The notes under the pieces: generated by a model
Databases searched by the model: none
Seen by the model: only the letters and a program-made list of their open reading frames with translations
Told to the model about the DNA's origin: nothing
In this document: positions 46,501 through 58,350 of the stretch, piece by piece
Layout of the letters: each line of letters starts with the position of its first letter
Position numbering within the stretch: the first letter of the stretch is position 1
NCBI GenBank assembly: GCA_035048815.1
Contig: JAUCBN010000011.1
Location: 21,530,001-21,594,000 of the forward strand
Origin: Abelmoschus esculentus
Lineage: Eukaryota; Streptophyta; Magnoliopsida; Malvales; Malvaceae
Reading direction: 5' to 3'
Length of the DNA: 64,000 nt
Translations under genes and position numbers: made by a program

Positions 46501-47292
46501 AGAGTAGAGGTGTGTGACCAAATTTCCGTAAATTCTGTGGTGTGGTTTCTTGGTAGTTAAAAGAGAGTGTTTTCTTTGAGAACAGTTAGAGTTGTTGAGC
46601 AGTATGCTTTAATGTGGTAAGGTTTTGAGACAAATGATGGGTTTCTAATTGAGTTTATGGGTGTTCTCTCGTTAATAGACATTTAACTGGTATGAGTGAT
46701 TTATCCAGGTCTGGAAAAGTATGTTAAAGTGTTGTAACATGAATCTTTTGGGTTCTTGGTAAGGATGTTGTCATTAATAGAATTGCTTATAACCAACCGT
46801 GTTTAGAATTTCTGTGATAGAGTGGTACTGTTTAAGGTTTATTTTGGTGGAAGTTGTTATGTGTTGTTGTGGTGAGCGAGACTCGGTGGAAAGTTTTGAT
46901 TGTTGCCTTGTATTTTTGAATATGTTTGAGAAAGTTAAGCTTATTAGTGGAACTGAGAAGTTGTTGTAGTTTGTCGATAGTTGTTTGTCAACCTTGAGTA
47001 AGGAGAGTTTAGGCCGTTGAGAAAAGAAAAATGGTTTTGCTTTTGGATTGAGGGTGCAATGAGTGTCGAAACAAACCATTATATTTTTGTGAATTGTTGC
47101 AAGTTGTGATGACGTGTGGTGTAAGTATGAAACTAAATCTTGTTTGTATGAGATGTAACAAAGTGAACATGTGGATCGGAAAGTTTTAAGTGATATTTAG
47201 GTGTTTGGAAAGTCACGTGAGATTGAAAGGAAATTGTGAAGAGTAATTTTCTTACCTCTCTCCACGGTGAAAATTTTGAGGACGAAATTTCT
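43523..47292 (+). other. Internal region of the non-autonomous element, no recognised coding
   Basis: About 3.8 kb, rich in T and G on the plus strand, with no reverse transcriptase, integrase, RNase H, protease or gag motif in either strand. Several short frames exist on the minus strand but have no known motif and are better explained by the base skew. Confidence 0.75.
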
Positions 47293-47307
47293 TAAGTGGG
47301 GGAGAGT
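47293..47307 (+). promoter_or_regulatory. Polypurine tract of the non-autonomous element
   Basis: TAAGTGGGGGAGAGT directly before the 3' LTR. Confidence 0.85.
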
Positions 47308-50300
47308 TGTAACACCCTAAATCTGGGCTTAGAAGTTTAGAGGCTGATTTAGAGGTTTAGTGGATCGGTTTTGTTGGTTTAGCCTAATTCGGGATTAAAT
47401 ACCTAAAAATTAGTTTTCTATCAAAATAAAGTGAGGAAAAATATTCTAAAATCCTTAAATAATATATATTATACTTTTGTTCAAATCAATTTTGAAAATT
47501 GACCCTTGAAACTCTAAGATTTTGAAATTAGTGACTGTTTTGTAAAAATTGAAAATTTAGGGACAATTTTATGAAACAAGCTAAAACTTTTAATCTTTAA
47601 GGATCTTTGATCCAATTATAACCCTAGTTGGTCTAGGCTTTCCAAATATTAATTAATTAAGCCCAAAATCTATTTTAAATTAAATAACTTAATTAAGCCC
47701 AATTTAGAACTCTTAAAACCCTTTTTAATTAACTTAAACATCACATATTTTTCTAATTTTCGTTTTCCTTCTTTGGAGGCAGTCGTTCATCAAGTTTTCA
47801 AGGTAAAGACTCATTCTTTTCCATTAAAAATCGTTTACAATAATTATCTTAACTTTTCTCCTTCAATTTTTCTTATTTTCTTATCGTTTTCTCATTTCAA
47901 AACCCGGAAAGCAATTGGATCAGTTTTGGAGGTGAGATTTTTTCAATCCTTTAGAACAATAAAGTTCTTTACTGAAATTCCCAAGTTATTGGCTTGGAGA
48001 AATTGTTTTAATCCTTTAATTTCATAAAAAATGATTTTTTTGGCTAAAAATCTCAATTTTCGTTCAAGGGTTTTTACCCACTGTTTTTGGGTCTTAAATG
48101 GATTATTTTTAATATTTTAGTATGTTTATAAAGTGTTCTTAATATCCCTAATCCCAGACTATAGTCTTAAGTGAAGTTTGATGTGTTTTGAGAAGTTTTC
48201 AGTTTAAGTTTTGATAGGTTTTAAGGGCTGTTGTGTAGGGATTCAACTTTTTGGTTTCTTTTGTGAGTTTAGAAGCATCAAAAACCTTGGTTTTGATGCT
48301 TGAAATAGGACAAGAGTTAGGCGATCGCGTTTAAAGGCGTTCCGATTCGTTTCGGTGATTTGGCGAGCAAGTATCGGTTATCGGTGAGTGGATTATGAGG
48401 GTTGCCAATTGGGCATGGTTTTAAATGTATTTTCAAAGGTTTGGTGGTGTAGTGATGGTGTGAAAAACCTCCTTATACTCAAAAGTAAATTTTAAGTATT
48501 GCTTTCTTAAAGGTTCCCATATTATGCCCTGTTTTTACAATGTTATTTGTCATGCTCCTATTGTGTTGTGCATATGTGAATATCTATGTATATAAATGCT
48601 CATGAGACTGTTTTTAAAGAGATTTTATATGCATTCAATGTTCCCACGTTTTTTATTTTGAAAAATAAGATAAAAACCACTTTTATCGGTTTTTTACATG
48701 TGATGCGTAAAAAGTGGGATACATGTTATTTGAATTCTATTTTGAATTAAGTTTTGAGAATTGATTTTTGATAATATATTGGCTAGTTAAATGATGAACC
48801 TTATGGGATAAGTTGATCGATCAATAGGGTCTAGAGTGCACTATAAACATTCAAAAGTCGTACTGTCACCAGACACCAAGGTGAGATAATTCATGTTGAA
48901 AGTGGTATCAACATGCGCATGCTCTGGGAGTGGTACTAACATGCGGTGAGATAATTCATGTTGAGAGCGGTATCAACATGTGCATGCTCTGAGAGTGGTA
49001 CTAACATGTGGTTGCCCGTTTATCCTAATGATTTGAAGTGGTACAAATCGGATCACTAGCACCAATATATGTTTTTACTTTTCAAAGGTAAGTGTCATAT
49101 TTTTCACTTGGTTGCATGTAATATTATGCATGCGAGGTTTAGTGCATTGGTATGCATGTGATTTAAGCATTGCTTTGTTATTAGCATGTATGACTTTAGC
49201 TTTGTGCATTGAGATGAATGTGTAAGCATTACTATGTTGTTAGCATGTAAGACTTGAGTTTTGCTCGTTGAGCATGTGTTTTCAAAAGTGATTTGAAAAA
49301 GGGTTTTACTCCATTTTAATGATGACATTGTTAGCCACGGTTTGATGAAACTTACTGAGTTTTAAAGGTGGCGTTGTTAGCAATGTGCGTTTTGTTTTAT
49401 GAAGAACATGACATGTTTTTAAATTGATGAAATTGGTTTAATATTGGTTGCGTTACAAGGTGTTTTTATACATGTTTTTATTCACTCACTAAGCTTATGC
49501 TTACCCTCTCATTTACCTTGTAATGCAGAGTATTTGATGTGGAGGCAGCAAAGAGAAGCAAGGATCCAGGTAACCGTCAAGTGAAAGCTCATGTATGTCT
49601 TTTTAATATTAGTAGTAGTGAGAGAGCAATGAAGATGTGTTGTCATTTTGTGAATACTGTCTATGATGTTGAGACTTGAAATGCTTACACATATTTGATG
49701 AATATCAAAATTGATGTTAGCTTTTGACTTCGAATTAAATTGCCCATTGATATTCCTTTAGTATTAATACAATTATTTTAAAGTTTGATTCTTGATATCC
49801 CTATGTTTGAATCTGAGTGTTATTTATAATGAAGCATGACTACTTAGGGGTTGAATATATTGTTGTTAACTAGGTTGAAGTGCATCTAGATAATATTCCA
49901 TGATATGTGCTTAAAGTGTTTTTAGATGAATTTGCATATAGAGAATGTCATGAAACCTTTAGAGGCTAGAAATAGTCTTAAACTTTAAGCATGCAATAAA
50001 ATGACTTGTATATATTATTTTAAGCTGAAAATTTACGTGGAAGCATGAAAAATACTTAATTAAATATTGATAACCTTAATTTCACAATTAAGACATAAAA
50101 TTCTAGAAATTATGATTAGGTCCATAAAACTTGTTTGATTAAATTATGGCTCGTTTATCTTTAGTTTCCGCTGCAATTGAATTCAGTCCTTTCATGAACA
50201 TGTAGGATCTAATTAAAGCAACTAGAAAACATAAAAGAAAAATTTTAATTTTTTATGGGTTGTTTATCTGGGCGAGTCTCCAAATTAGCCTCGGTATTCC

Positions 50301-50353
50301 ACGTGTAGCTCATTCGAGTTGAATGGCATCTAGACCGGGTCGAGTGGGTTATA
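47308..50353 (+). mobile_element. 3' LTR of the non-autonomous element
   Basis: TGTAACACCC to GGGTTATA, partner of 40,429-43,505. Relative to the 5' LTR, a deletion near 48,867 removed about 105 bases between two GTACT(T)GT words. The tandem repeat continues at 48,880-49,020. Confidence 0.9.
48880..49020 (+). repeat. Mid-LTR tandem repeat, 3' LTR
   Basis: Two units of GATAATTCATGTTGA(A/G)AG(T/C)GGTA...CATGCTCTG(G/A)GAGTGGTACTAACATG, about 67 bases each. Same repeat as in the 5' LTR. Confidence 0.75.
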
Positions 50354-50358
50354 TTTTC

Positions 50359-50545
50359 CTTGTCTTCAAAAACCTCCTATCCCAACTATATTTTGTATAT
50401 TTTTGTCCCTTCCTCAATAGACTTAATTATTTTCTGAATTCTCTCATTCTTTTACCAAGTACCCTTCACTCTGTCCAAGAAATCTATTATCACATGGCTC
50501 ATTGTTATGACAAAATTATTGGCCTCATTAGATTTTCTTGATAAC
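50359..50545 (-). pseudogene. Gypsy pol remnant: end of RNase H and following linker
   Basis: On the minus strand reads a LSRKSNEA segment, the end of the retroviral-type RNase H (DALSRK motif), then a decayed linker toward integrase. It continues into the piece at 40,428 across the inserted 9.9-kb element and is preceded by the piece at 54,669 across the solo LTR. Confidence 0.8.
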
Positions 50546-51317
50546 ACATTTGTAATTACTAATTTTATCCGGGATAAACCCGTTTTATTTTTTAATTTTT
50601 GGCTTAAATAACGGACTTTAGTTAAAAAATCAAAAAGCAAAAAAATAGTAATAATGGGTTTGTTTTATTTAGTTCCTTTTATACATAAAAAAAGAAAACC
50701 AAAAAAATATGTACATATTACTTTTTAGCTTAAAAAATCCACAAAAAAATATTATTATTTATTTAATTTACCTTGTCCTAATTTTATTTTGTTCATTACA
50801 AATTCCGATTCGATATTATTTTGCTTATTACTACTAGTATTGTGTTTATTTTATATTATTATGGTTACTTTTTTATTAACCTTCGATTTCTGTTTGGTCA
50901 CTATTTATTAGTATTAATACTTTACATCAAATAATTTTGGTATTTACCTTTCTTCTTATCTTCTCTTTATTTCCATTTTAAATTTTACATTATGTTATAC
51001 TTGTGTTGTTTAAAACAAAAACAAAAATTACTATATTCCCATTTTACTCTTAATTTTCTTTTCATAATTATTTCCTTTAATTTCTTTTCTTGTTTTTACT
51101 ACTATTTTTATGATATTATTAATTATTATTGACATATTTAAATCAAAAAATTCAAAAACTGTTAATTGTTATCATTTTTGTTTTAATTCTATTTTTGACT
51201 TTGTTGCTATTTTTTTATCATCATTAACTATTATTACATATTTAAAACTTAAAAACCCAAATATTATAATATTAAATTGTTATTCTTTCTTTTTTTTCGG
51301 TTTCCAAATTTTGGTTA

Positions 51318-51319
51318 TT

Positions 51320-51350
<31 letters not shown>

Positions 51351-51377
51351 ATAGATTATACATATATATATATATAT
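51318..51377. repeat. TTA and TA microsatellites
   Basis: About ten TTA units followed, after a short gap, by about eight TA units. Located in the solo LTR. Confidence 0.9.
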
Positions 51378-53574
51378 AAATAATTAAATAAGATAAAACC
51401 CATGATAACAAACACATTTCTATTAAATAAATACTTACAGTCAAGTTACAATACATAAACCCAAAAAAATACATTTATAAGATCCAATAATAATTAATAC
51501 AAGCTCAGAAAATTAAAAGCAACAAACCCAAAATAAATATTAATTACAAGGCCCAACTTTTAAGCCCAAACCGGATAAACCCTTAACCCTAGCTAACCCT
51601 AACACCCTTTCTTGTATTTGCGCAGCCAAAGGAGGGTCGTTAGATCTGGTCCCTTTGATCTAACGGCCACGATACATCCGAGGAAGACTCCAGATCCCAC
51701 TCGCCACACGCACTGACTCTTGATCTCACTAAGCGCGCGTGGGAAACACGCGTTCGACCTTTCGGCTACTCGAGATGACTTCTCGCCTCCTTCGCCGGTG
51801 ACCACGATTAATCTGGTGGTCCCCTCATTGCTCCGACGATCGTACATGTGCAAAACAACAAAGAAAATGTCAGATTGTACACCGAAAAGGCAACAACTTC
51901 AGTACAAATAAAAGCCAATAACATCGAATAATCAGAGGCATTTCGGCAGATATCAGAAAGGACAATCGATTTCACAACAGAGAAAACCAATAGGGATTTA
52001 GTTTTTTTTCTTGGAATTTCTATAACAAGCGGATATATAACCGAATCAAATCGCATTGTAAAAGGGAGAGAAGACACATTTCATCAATAAAAAAGGAAAA
52101 ACTTCAGAGGTAGAAACCTCTTCTTCTTTTTAGTTTTTCGCATCAAGTCAAATAGAGAAAGGAGTTAGGGTTTTTACCTTTACCATTTTATCTCTTCTCG
52201 TCTTCTTCACTCACCGGCGACAAACACACGATCTTCGGATCAATAGTGTTGAGCCAAATCGAGTGGGGAGAGGGCATCATTCGTTTCTGATTTTGTTTCT
52301 GGAAGGATTCTTCTCTTCGGATTTTAAGAATGAAAGTGGTTTTCATTTATTTTTTGGGGCTAAAAAGGGTTCGGAAAGGTACTTTTTTCGGTTTTGGTTT
52401 CGCCGGCCACCATTTGCGGTGACCGAAATCTAGAAATGGTGGCAGCTTTCTGGAGAAAGATGAACAAGATAAATGTTCATCCTTTCTGGGTTAAAGCCTA
52501 AAGAGCAGAGAGAGAGTCCCCTTTTTTTTGCTTCTATCAATTAAAAAATAAAAGGGGAAGGGATGTTTAATTTTTTATTTAAGTTTTATACTTCCCCAAT
52601 TTTATAACGGTTTATTTACGCTTCATAAACCCCTCCGCACCTTCAAAATAATGCCCGAAGTCCCTGCCTTTTCATTTCGCATTTTAATCTAGTCCCAATC
52701 TAGACCATAAACGTTTATTTCAAGATGGTTTATTTCGGATCAAGTCCGTCCGCACTTTAAACTTTATTTTCTAGGCCCTTCCTCGTTCCTAAATAACGTT
52801 TCGAGGGCTTAAGTGTTTTTAAGTCTTTTTAATTTGATCACTGGCATATAACATATTTTCAATTTTGGACTTCGGATTTTAATTTTATTTTATTTTGGTC
52901 ATTTACAGTGCTTAAGTTTCTTGTTTTAGCCTTTTATTTATTTACTTATACATCATGCTTTTTTTCTTTTATTTATTTATTTATTTATTAATTAATTAAT
53001 GTTTATTGTTTTATTGCATGTTATTATTTATCTATGCATTTAATTTATTGGTCATACATGTATTTTATTTTAACATATTATTCCTTGTATTTGTTTTTTT
53101 CTTCCTAATTTCTAAATCAAAGGAATTATTTTCCTTTTTTTTTTCCCTCTTGTTACCTCTTTCTTTAATAATATTCAATATTTTTATTTCCTTTTTTAAT
53201 GAATTTAAAGTTTCCTTTTTTTGATTTTGGAAATCGAATAAAATTAATTATTTTACTTATTTTTACTATTTTCAAAAATAACATTTAATACCTTTTAAAT
53301 TTTGTTTTTAATACCAAAAATATGAAATTCAAAGTTTTTTTCCGTTATGAAAATAGATATAGAATTAAATTCACTCTAATTATTTTCAAACATGTCATTT
53401 AATGCCTTAATACCCCTCTTCTTTCTTTTATGCCGCTCGGTTTCTCTTTTTTTTATTATTTATTTTATTTTCCTTATATATGTATATATTTATGTATATC
53501 ATATAATTTTATACTATATTATTATATTAACATTATAATTATGGTTGATTTTATATGTAGAACGTTACATACGT

Positions 53575-53598
53575 AATATATATATATATATATATATA
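53575..53598. repeat. TA microsatellite
   Basis: About eleven TA units in the T-rich part of the solo LTR. Confidence 0.85.
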
Positions 53599-54668
53599 CA
53601 TATGCTTCTATTTCTTTACGTATTTTGTTTTAATTTGTTCCATGTGTATATTTATTTATATATCTGTTTTCGTTTCTTTCTCTTTTATTCATATTTTATT
53701 ATTTTCCTTATCCTTTTATTTATTATATGTTTTATACATTTATTTGTTATTTCATCTTGTTTCATTTATGTATTTTACTTATTTATTTATTTGTTGTTAT
53801 CTTTTATTTCTTCACTATTCAATTGGCTTTACGGTGACCCGCAACGGGGAATGATCCGTATTATTTATAGCCCGTTTAGTGTAAATAACTAACATCTAAC
53901 TTTTAATTTATCGTATTTTATTTTAGTATTTAATTTTTCGCATTTCATTTTCTTGCAATTTAATTTTCTCGTATCTAACATCTAACATTTAATTTCTCGC
54001 ACTTTACTTTCCGCATTTATTTTATTTATTCATTTATATATATCCGATTCATTTATTCAATATTCGTCACATCCACTTGTTAATTAATGAATTTAATAAT
54101 CACGTCTTTTATTCGGTCGTAACGGGCCCGTGTTCCAACGTAGTGGTCGCGGTGTATGCGTTGTCTCCGGATAAAGACACGGTAATAATAAGATTGATTC
54201 GAATCTTTAAACAAACTATAATTTAAATGTCACTCTAAAATAAAGTTCCAAAATTAATTAAGCGGAAAAATATAAAGGTGCCAATTTTGGGCGATTTTAA
54301 ACCCTAAACCCGTTTTTAACCGTAACTGACTCTCGAACCTAAATCATTCTGAATCTCTGGTTTTTACGGTGTCCGACCTACCAAAGTGATTGGTGGCGAC
54401 TCCAACCCTTTTTTTAATCCCTAATTTCAAATTTATCCTTTTCAATCCAAAGTTTCCTTTTTAACCTAAAATCTTTAATTTTAACTTTTCAATTCCTAGT
54501 TTTTAAAGAATTCTAAATTTTAAATTTTTAATATTTCAAAATTCTCAATTTTTTCGCACAATTTAAAAACTTAATTTTTCATTTTTCAAACCCTAATTTT
54601 AATCCCACTAGTGACCCCTTTACTACACGCATATTATTTTTTAAGAAATTTAGGGTCGCTACAACATC

Positions 54669-55414
54669 AACAACTATATTATTACTTTCACTTCTATATT
54701 GGACTTCATAATCATAGTCCATCATTTTAATTGTTCATTTATGCTGGAAAGAGTTACAACTTTATTTTCAGCAAAAAAAAAAACAGATTCTAATAGTCTG
54801 TCTTGATGATAAAATGTCTTCCTATTAAATATATAGACCATTTTTTACGGCCATAAGTGCAACAACTATTTCTTTTCCATAAACAAATAGTCTCTTATAC
54901 CTAGGTCCTAAACCCTTACTAAAGAAAGTCAAAGGTTTTCCTTGTTAAACCGCTGAACCCAAACAACCCCCACCCCACAATTTGATGCATCAATTTCTAC
55001 TATAAAAGTTTGCTCAAAGTTTAGAAGTGCCAAAACTGGTTGAATTGTGAAAGCATCTTTTTGAGTTTTGGAAGAGTTTTTTTCTCTTCTTTGTCCCATT
55101 TTCATACTTTTTTTAAATAAGTCAGTCAAAGGCTTCGCTGTTATTTTGTAGTTTTGCACAAACCTTCTATAGTAACCTGAAAGCCCAAAAACCCTATCAA
55201 TTTTGTAACTGATTTAAGAGCTGTCCTTTTTTTAATACACCCATGGATATCACATCATTATAAATTACACATCCTAAGTAGTTCACCTCCATACCTCCAA
55301 AACTACATTTGGATGTTTTTGCAAATAGTTGTTACTGCTTCAAGATACTCAACACTTCAACCAAATGTTGTAAATGAGACCTCCAATCTTCTAAATAAAT
55401 TAAAATATCATCAA
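54669..55414 (-). pseudogene. Gypsy pol remnant: RT C-terminal part and RNase H
   Basis: Minus strand: FDDILIY and HLQHLVEVL (about 55,415-55,350, the catalytic RT motif and thumb), then NYKITAKPLTDLFKK and FIVEIDASNCGVG (55,159-54,950), then RNase H with LFVYGKE and IKTD-like words toward 54,670. Stops and shifts occur throughout. Confidence 0.82.
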
Positions 55415-55419
55415 AGAAT

Positions 55420-56830
55420 ATTGATAAATGCAAAAAAAATATATATTTTATACCATTTTCACGCAGTTTTTGCTTGTAATTAATAGACTTTTATATTAAT
55501 ATTGGATAATTCTGTATATTTTTTTTATATTTCAACATCCAAGTACTTAAATACTATTTTAATATAATATTTAGTAAAAAATAAGTACGATTATGGTTTA
55601 TTTTCTTAGATAGGGAATAGACTATCCAATGATATAAGATATCATCAATGAATATTAAATGAAGAAGGACGTAGATCAGGTAAAAGGCTGTGAAACACCT
55701 GCCAGGGTATCAATTTGGCTGCCACGGTAGAAGAGCAATGAAGATATATGATGTGCGATACAAAGAGAATAAAGAGCCGAATCTGTTGAACCAAATTAGA
55801 GAAGAAATAGACCAAAGGAAAGCAAGGCAAGTTATGGTCAAAGCTACGGGAATTCAAGAGTCCAAGAGGAGTAAAATTAAGAAATAAAATAAAGATCTTG
55901 TATTTAATATAAAATTGTATTTTATTCCGATTAGTACTCTACTACTTATGGGATGTTTTGACCTAGGCTTGGTCTCTATATACCGACCCCTAGGTGTAGG
56001 AGAGGGTAACTCGTTCTCACCGATTAGAATCACAGCCACCACCACCATTATCATGTTCTAAATTCTTCCATAGGCTTAGGTTATTTTGTGGAGTAGTTAT
56101 GGAAGAAGGTTGTATTTTATTTGAGTTTTATTAATGCAATTTCAAAATCCATAGTTTATTTACTTTGGATATTTACTCTTTCTTGCATACGAGTTCGGAA
56201 GATAAGTTTGCAAGGAAAAATCTATTTTTATAGATTAGGGATAGTTAGGCTCATGAGATGGTTGAATACGATCTTTTCTCTTGGACATTGGCTGATCCGG
56301 CTTAGAGATAAGTCAACATAATTTCAGCGACTGAAAAGAAACATATCATCGATTATTTTTCACCCTTGATTCACGCCGGAAGGTATAATCTAGACGTTAC
56401 CCTCAATAGTAATCCGAACTAGGTATAAGAAGGAGACAATAAAGGATGCTATGTTGAACTATGAGTTTTTGATTTGTCAACGAGGCATAACCCATCGAGA
56501 CAACTAAGGCGACCCTTCAGTGACCCGTCAAGGCGATACTTCAACCTTTTGCAATAATACAACGAGAATATTGTACAATTATATTCCATACTACGAAGCA
56601 ATCTAACTTAGACTTTCCATCATACCTTGAATTTTAATCAATTTTTTTTAGTTATTTCATTATTTTAGTTAATCATACTTCAATCAATTACTAGTATTTT
56701 TACTTTTCTTAATGCAGAAATTATAAGTTGTGTATGTATCCAGTGCTTGTGGGATCGATATCTAAAATACTATAACTTGATAAAGGTGTAAGATTGCACC
56801 ATAAAGGTGTAGGTCTTCCTACGTGCAACA
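55420..56830 (+). mobile_element. Solo LTR (1.4 kb)
   Basis: Ends TGATAAATGC and CGTGCAACA. Flanks AATAT (55,415-55,419) and AATAC (56,831-56,835), splitting the catalytic FDD region of the gypsy RT. A TATA-like CTCTATATACCGACCCC near 55,974 followed by a GGAGAGGGTAACTCG leader suggests plus orientation. The open frame at 55,690-55,887 lies in this LTR and has no recognised motif. Confidence 0.75.
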
Positions 56831-56835
56831 AATAC

Positions 56836-56890
56836 CAAAACAAACTTTATTAGCTGCTCCTTAAATATCATGTTCATCAGCCCTAGAAAT
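56836..56890 (-). pseudogene. Gypsy RT sliver between two insertions
   Basis: Reads FLGLMNMIFKEQLIKFVLV on the minus strand, the segment before the catalytic FDD motif of reverse transcriptase. It is bounded by the solo LTR and the hAT MITE. Confidence 0.8.
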
Positions 56891-56898
56891 GTGACTCG

Positions 56899-57558
56899 TA
56901 GGGGTGTTCAAAATTACCCGACCCGATTGACCCGACCTGATGACCCGAAACGAAAATAGCGTGTAATTCTAAAAAAAAATTACCCGACCAGGTCGGGTAT
57001 CCAACCCGAGAATTAATGGGTTGGGCTTGGGCCAAAATTTTTTAATTTTTGGGTACTCGACCCGACTAGTTTTATTATATATTTTTTAATTTTAAATTAT
57101 ATTTTTATTTTAGATTTATTTAATATTTATACATAAAATTAAATTTGATTCTCTAAATTAGTTTTATGTTTGTGTTATATATTTTTAAGTTTTAAAATTT
57201 TTAAATATATTTTTATTAATTTACTAATATTGAAAGAAAAATGAGATTAATATTTTTAACGTTATTTTAGTGATAAAATTTAATAAATATAGATGTTTAT
57301 ATACATCCAAATATTCTAAAATTAACTTTAAATAACTCATTTTTATATTTGGTTATGTATTATAAAATTTTAAAATTTATATGTTTAATATATAATTCTT
57401 TTTTAATTTTAAAATAAAAAAATAAAAAAAATAATAATTGTGAATTTGGTACTCGGGTTTTACGAGTACCCGATAACAAATACTCGTTTTAAATGGGACG
57501 GGACACGGGACAAATTTTTATGACCCGAAAATCGGGTACCCGATAATGAACACCCCTA
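56899..57558. mobile_element. hAT-type MITE (TAGGGGTGTTCA family)
   Basis: The ends TAGGGGTGTTCA and TGAACACCCCTA are perfect inverted repeats of 12 bases. Flanks GTGACTCG (56,891-56,898) and GTGATTGG (57,559-57,566) are an 8-bp duplication with two changes. Near both ends ACCCGACC and CGGGTACCC words are abundant; the middle is AT-rich. No transposase. Confidence 0.88.
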
Positions 57559-57566
57559 GTGATTGG

Positions 57567-58350
57567 GGCATTGGTCAAGCCCTTTAAATTCATAATGCCC
57601 TTCATCTGTTTTAAATTCAGTCTTTTGAGATATCCACCTCTCTTATTCTGATCTTGTGGTATCCAGACCTAAGATCCAACTTGGCAAAATAAACAACATC
57701 CCTTAATTCATCTAATAACTCTTTAATAATAGGCATGGGAAGCTATCTTTGATGGTGACTTGGTTTAATTTGCTATAATCTACACATATTCTCCATGCGT
57801 CATTCTTGTTTTTTAACCATTACAATGGGTGAAGATAAGGCATTGTTGTTGTTTATGATGATGTTATTAGATAATATTTATCTAATCATTCTTTAAATTA
57901 CATCTTCTTGGTGATTGAGATGTCTATAGGGTCTCACCTTGATTACATACTTCTCATCTACAAGATCAATTATGTGCTCATGGTTTCTGTTAGGAGGCAG
58001 CCCTTATGATTCAACAAAAATCTTCTCAAACTGAGCTAGTACTTGTTGTATATCTTCTGCTAATTTCTTTTCTTCCTTTCCCATTTCAATCGGGCTTTCA
58101 TCATCCACAAATAGGCTGTGTAAGGACTACTATATCTTTCAATATTTTATTATAAACTTTAGAATCAACTAATTGTGAAGATTGATTCTAGGCTCCTTAG
58201 ATAATACTTTCCTATCCTTGAAGGTTGAACTTCATGGTTAACTAAGTAAAATTCTAGTGTATAACTCCTAGACTAGTTAACCACTAGATTCCCTACTATC
58301 TCACGGTTCTTCATGTGAATCACCAAAAAGTCTGAATTAAACCAGTGTCG
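57567..58350 (-). pseudogene. Gypsy pol remnant: reverse transcriptase N-terminal half
   Basis: Minus strand: LPPNRNHEHIIDL near 57,990-58,030, VRPYRH, SPIVMVKK, ELLDELRDVVYFAKLDLRSG and GLTNAPIT, consecutive RT motifs 1 to 4. Frames change several times and stops are frequent. Confidence 0.85.

Larger units (their letters stand above)
40429..50353 (+). mobile_element. Complete non-autonomous gypsy-type LTR element (9.9 kb)
   Basis: Two LTRs (40,429-43,505 and 47,308-50,353), a tRNA-Met primer site at 43,511, a 3.8-kb internal region without recognisable gag or pol, a polypurine tract before 47,308, and exact 5-bp target duplication TTTTC (40,424-40,428 and 50,354-50,358). Large LTRs plus a long noncoding interior define a large retrotransposon derivative. 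The LTR start TGTAA(G/C)ACCC and the GAGGACGAAATTTCTTAAG stretch before the polypurine tract are like those of Tekay-type elements. It needs proteins from a related element. Confidence 0.9.
50551..54663 (+). mobile_element. Giant (4.1-kb) Ogre-like solo LTR
   Basis: Ends TGTAATTACTAATTTTATCC and GGGTCGCTACA. Flanks ACATT (50,546-50,550) and ACATC (54,664-54,668), and the gypsy RNase H frame runs across the site. The region near 54,290-54,410 matches, in opposite orientation, the block near 4,660-4,790 of the Ogre-like LTR (the GGAGTCGCCACC, CCAGAGAT and CGCCCAAAATTGG words). From this the strand is set as plus, opposite to 4,533-13,310. No second LTR copy or internal domain is found, so it is a solo LTR. 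Inside are a GC-richer part (51,590-52,500) and very T-rich parts. Confidence 0.8.

Noticed and set aside
45265..47079. Minus-strand frames of about 100 codons in the interior of the 9.9-kb element
   Set aside because: No retroviral or cellular motif; the strong T/G skew of the plus strand reduces stop codons on the other strand.
51599..51911. GC-richer overlapping frames on both strands (63-89 codons) as a possible gene
   Set aside because: They lie in the solo LTR, have no recognisable domain and are more simply the LTR leader region.
53006..53892. Hydrophobic frames that look like membrane proteins
   Set aside because: Phe, Tyr, Leu and Ile runs come from the T-rich base composition of the solo LTR.
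55690..55887. 65-codon frame with a basic C-terminus
   Set aside because: It lies in the 1.4-kb solo LTR and has no match to any family I recognise.
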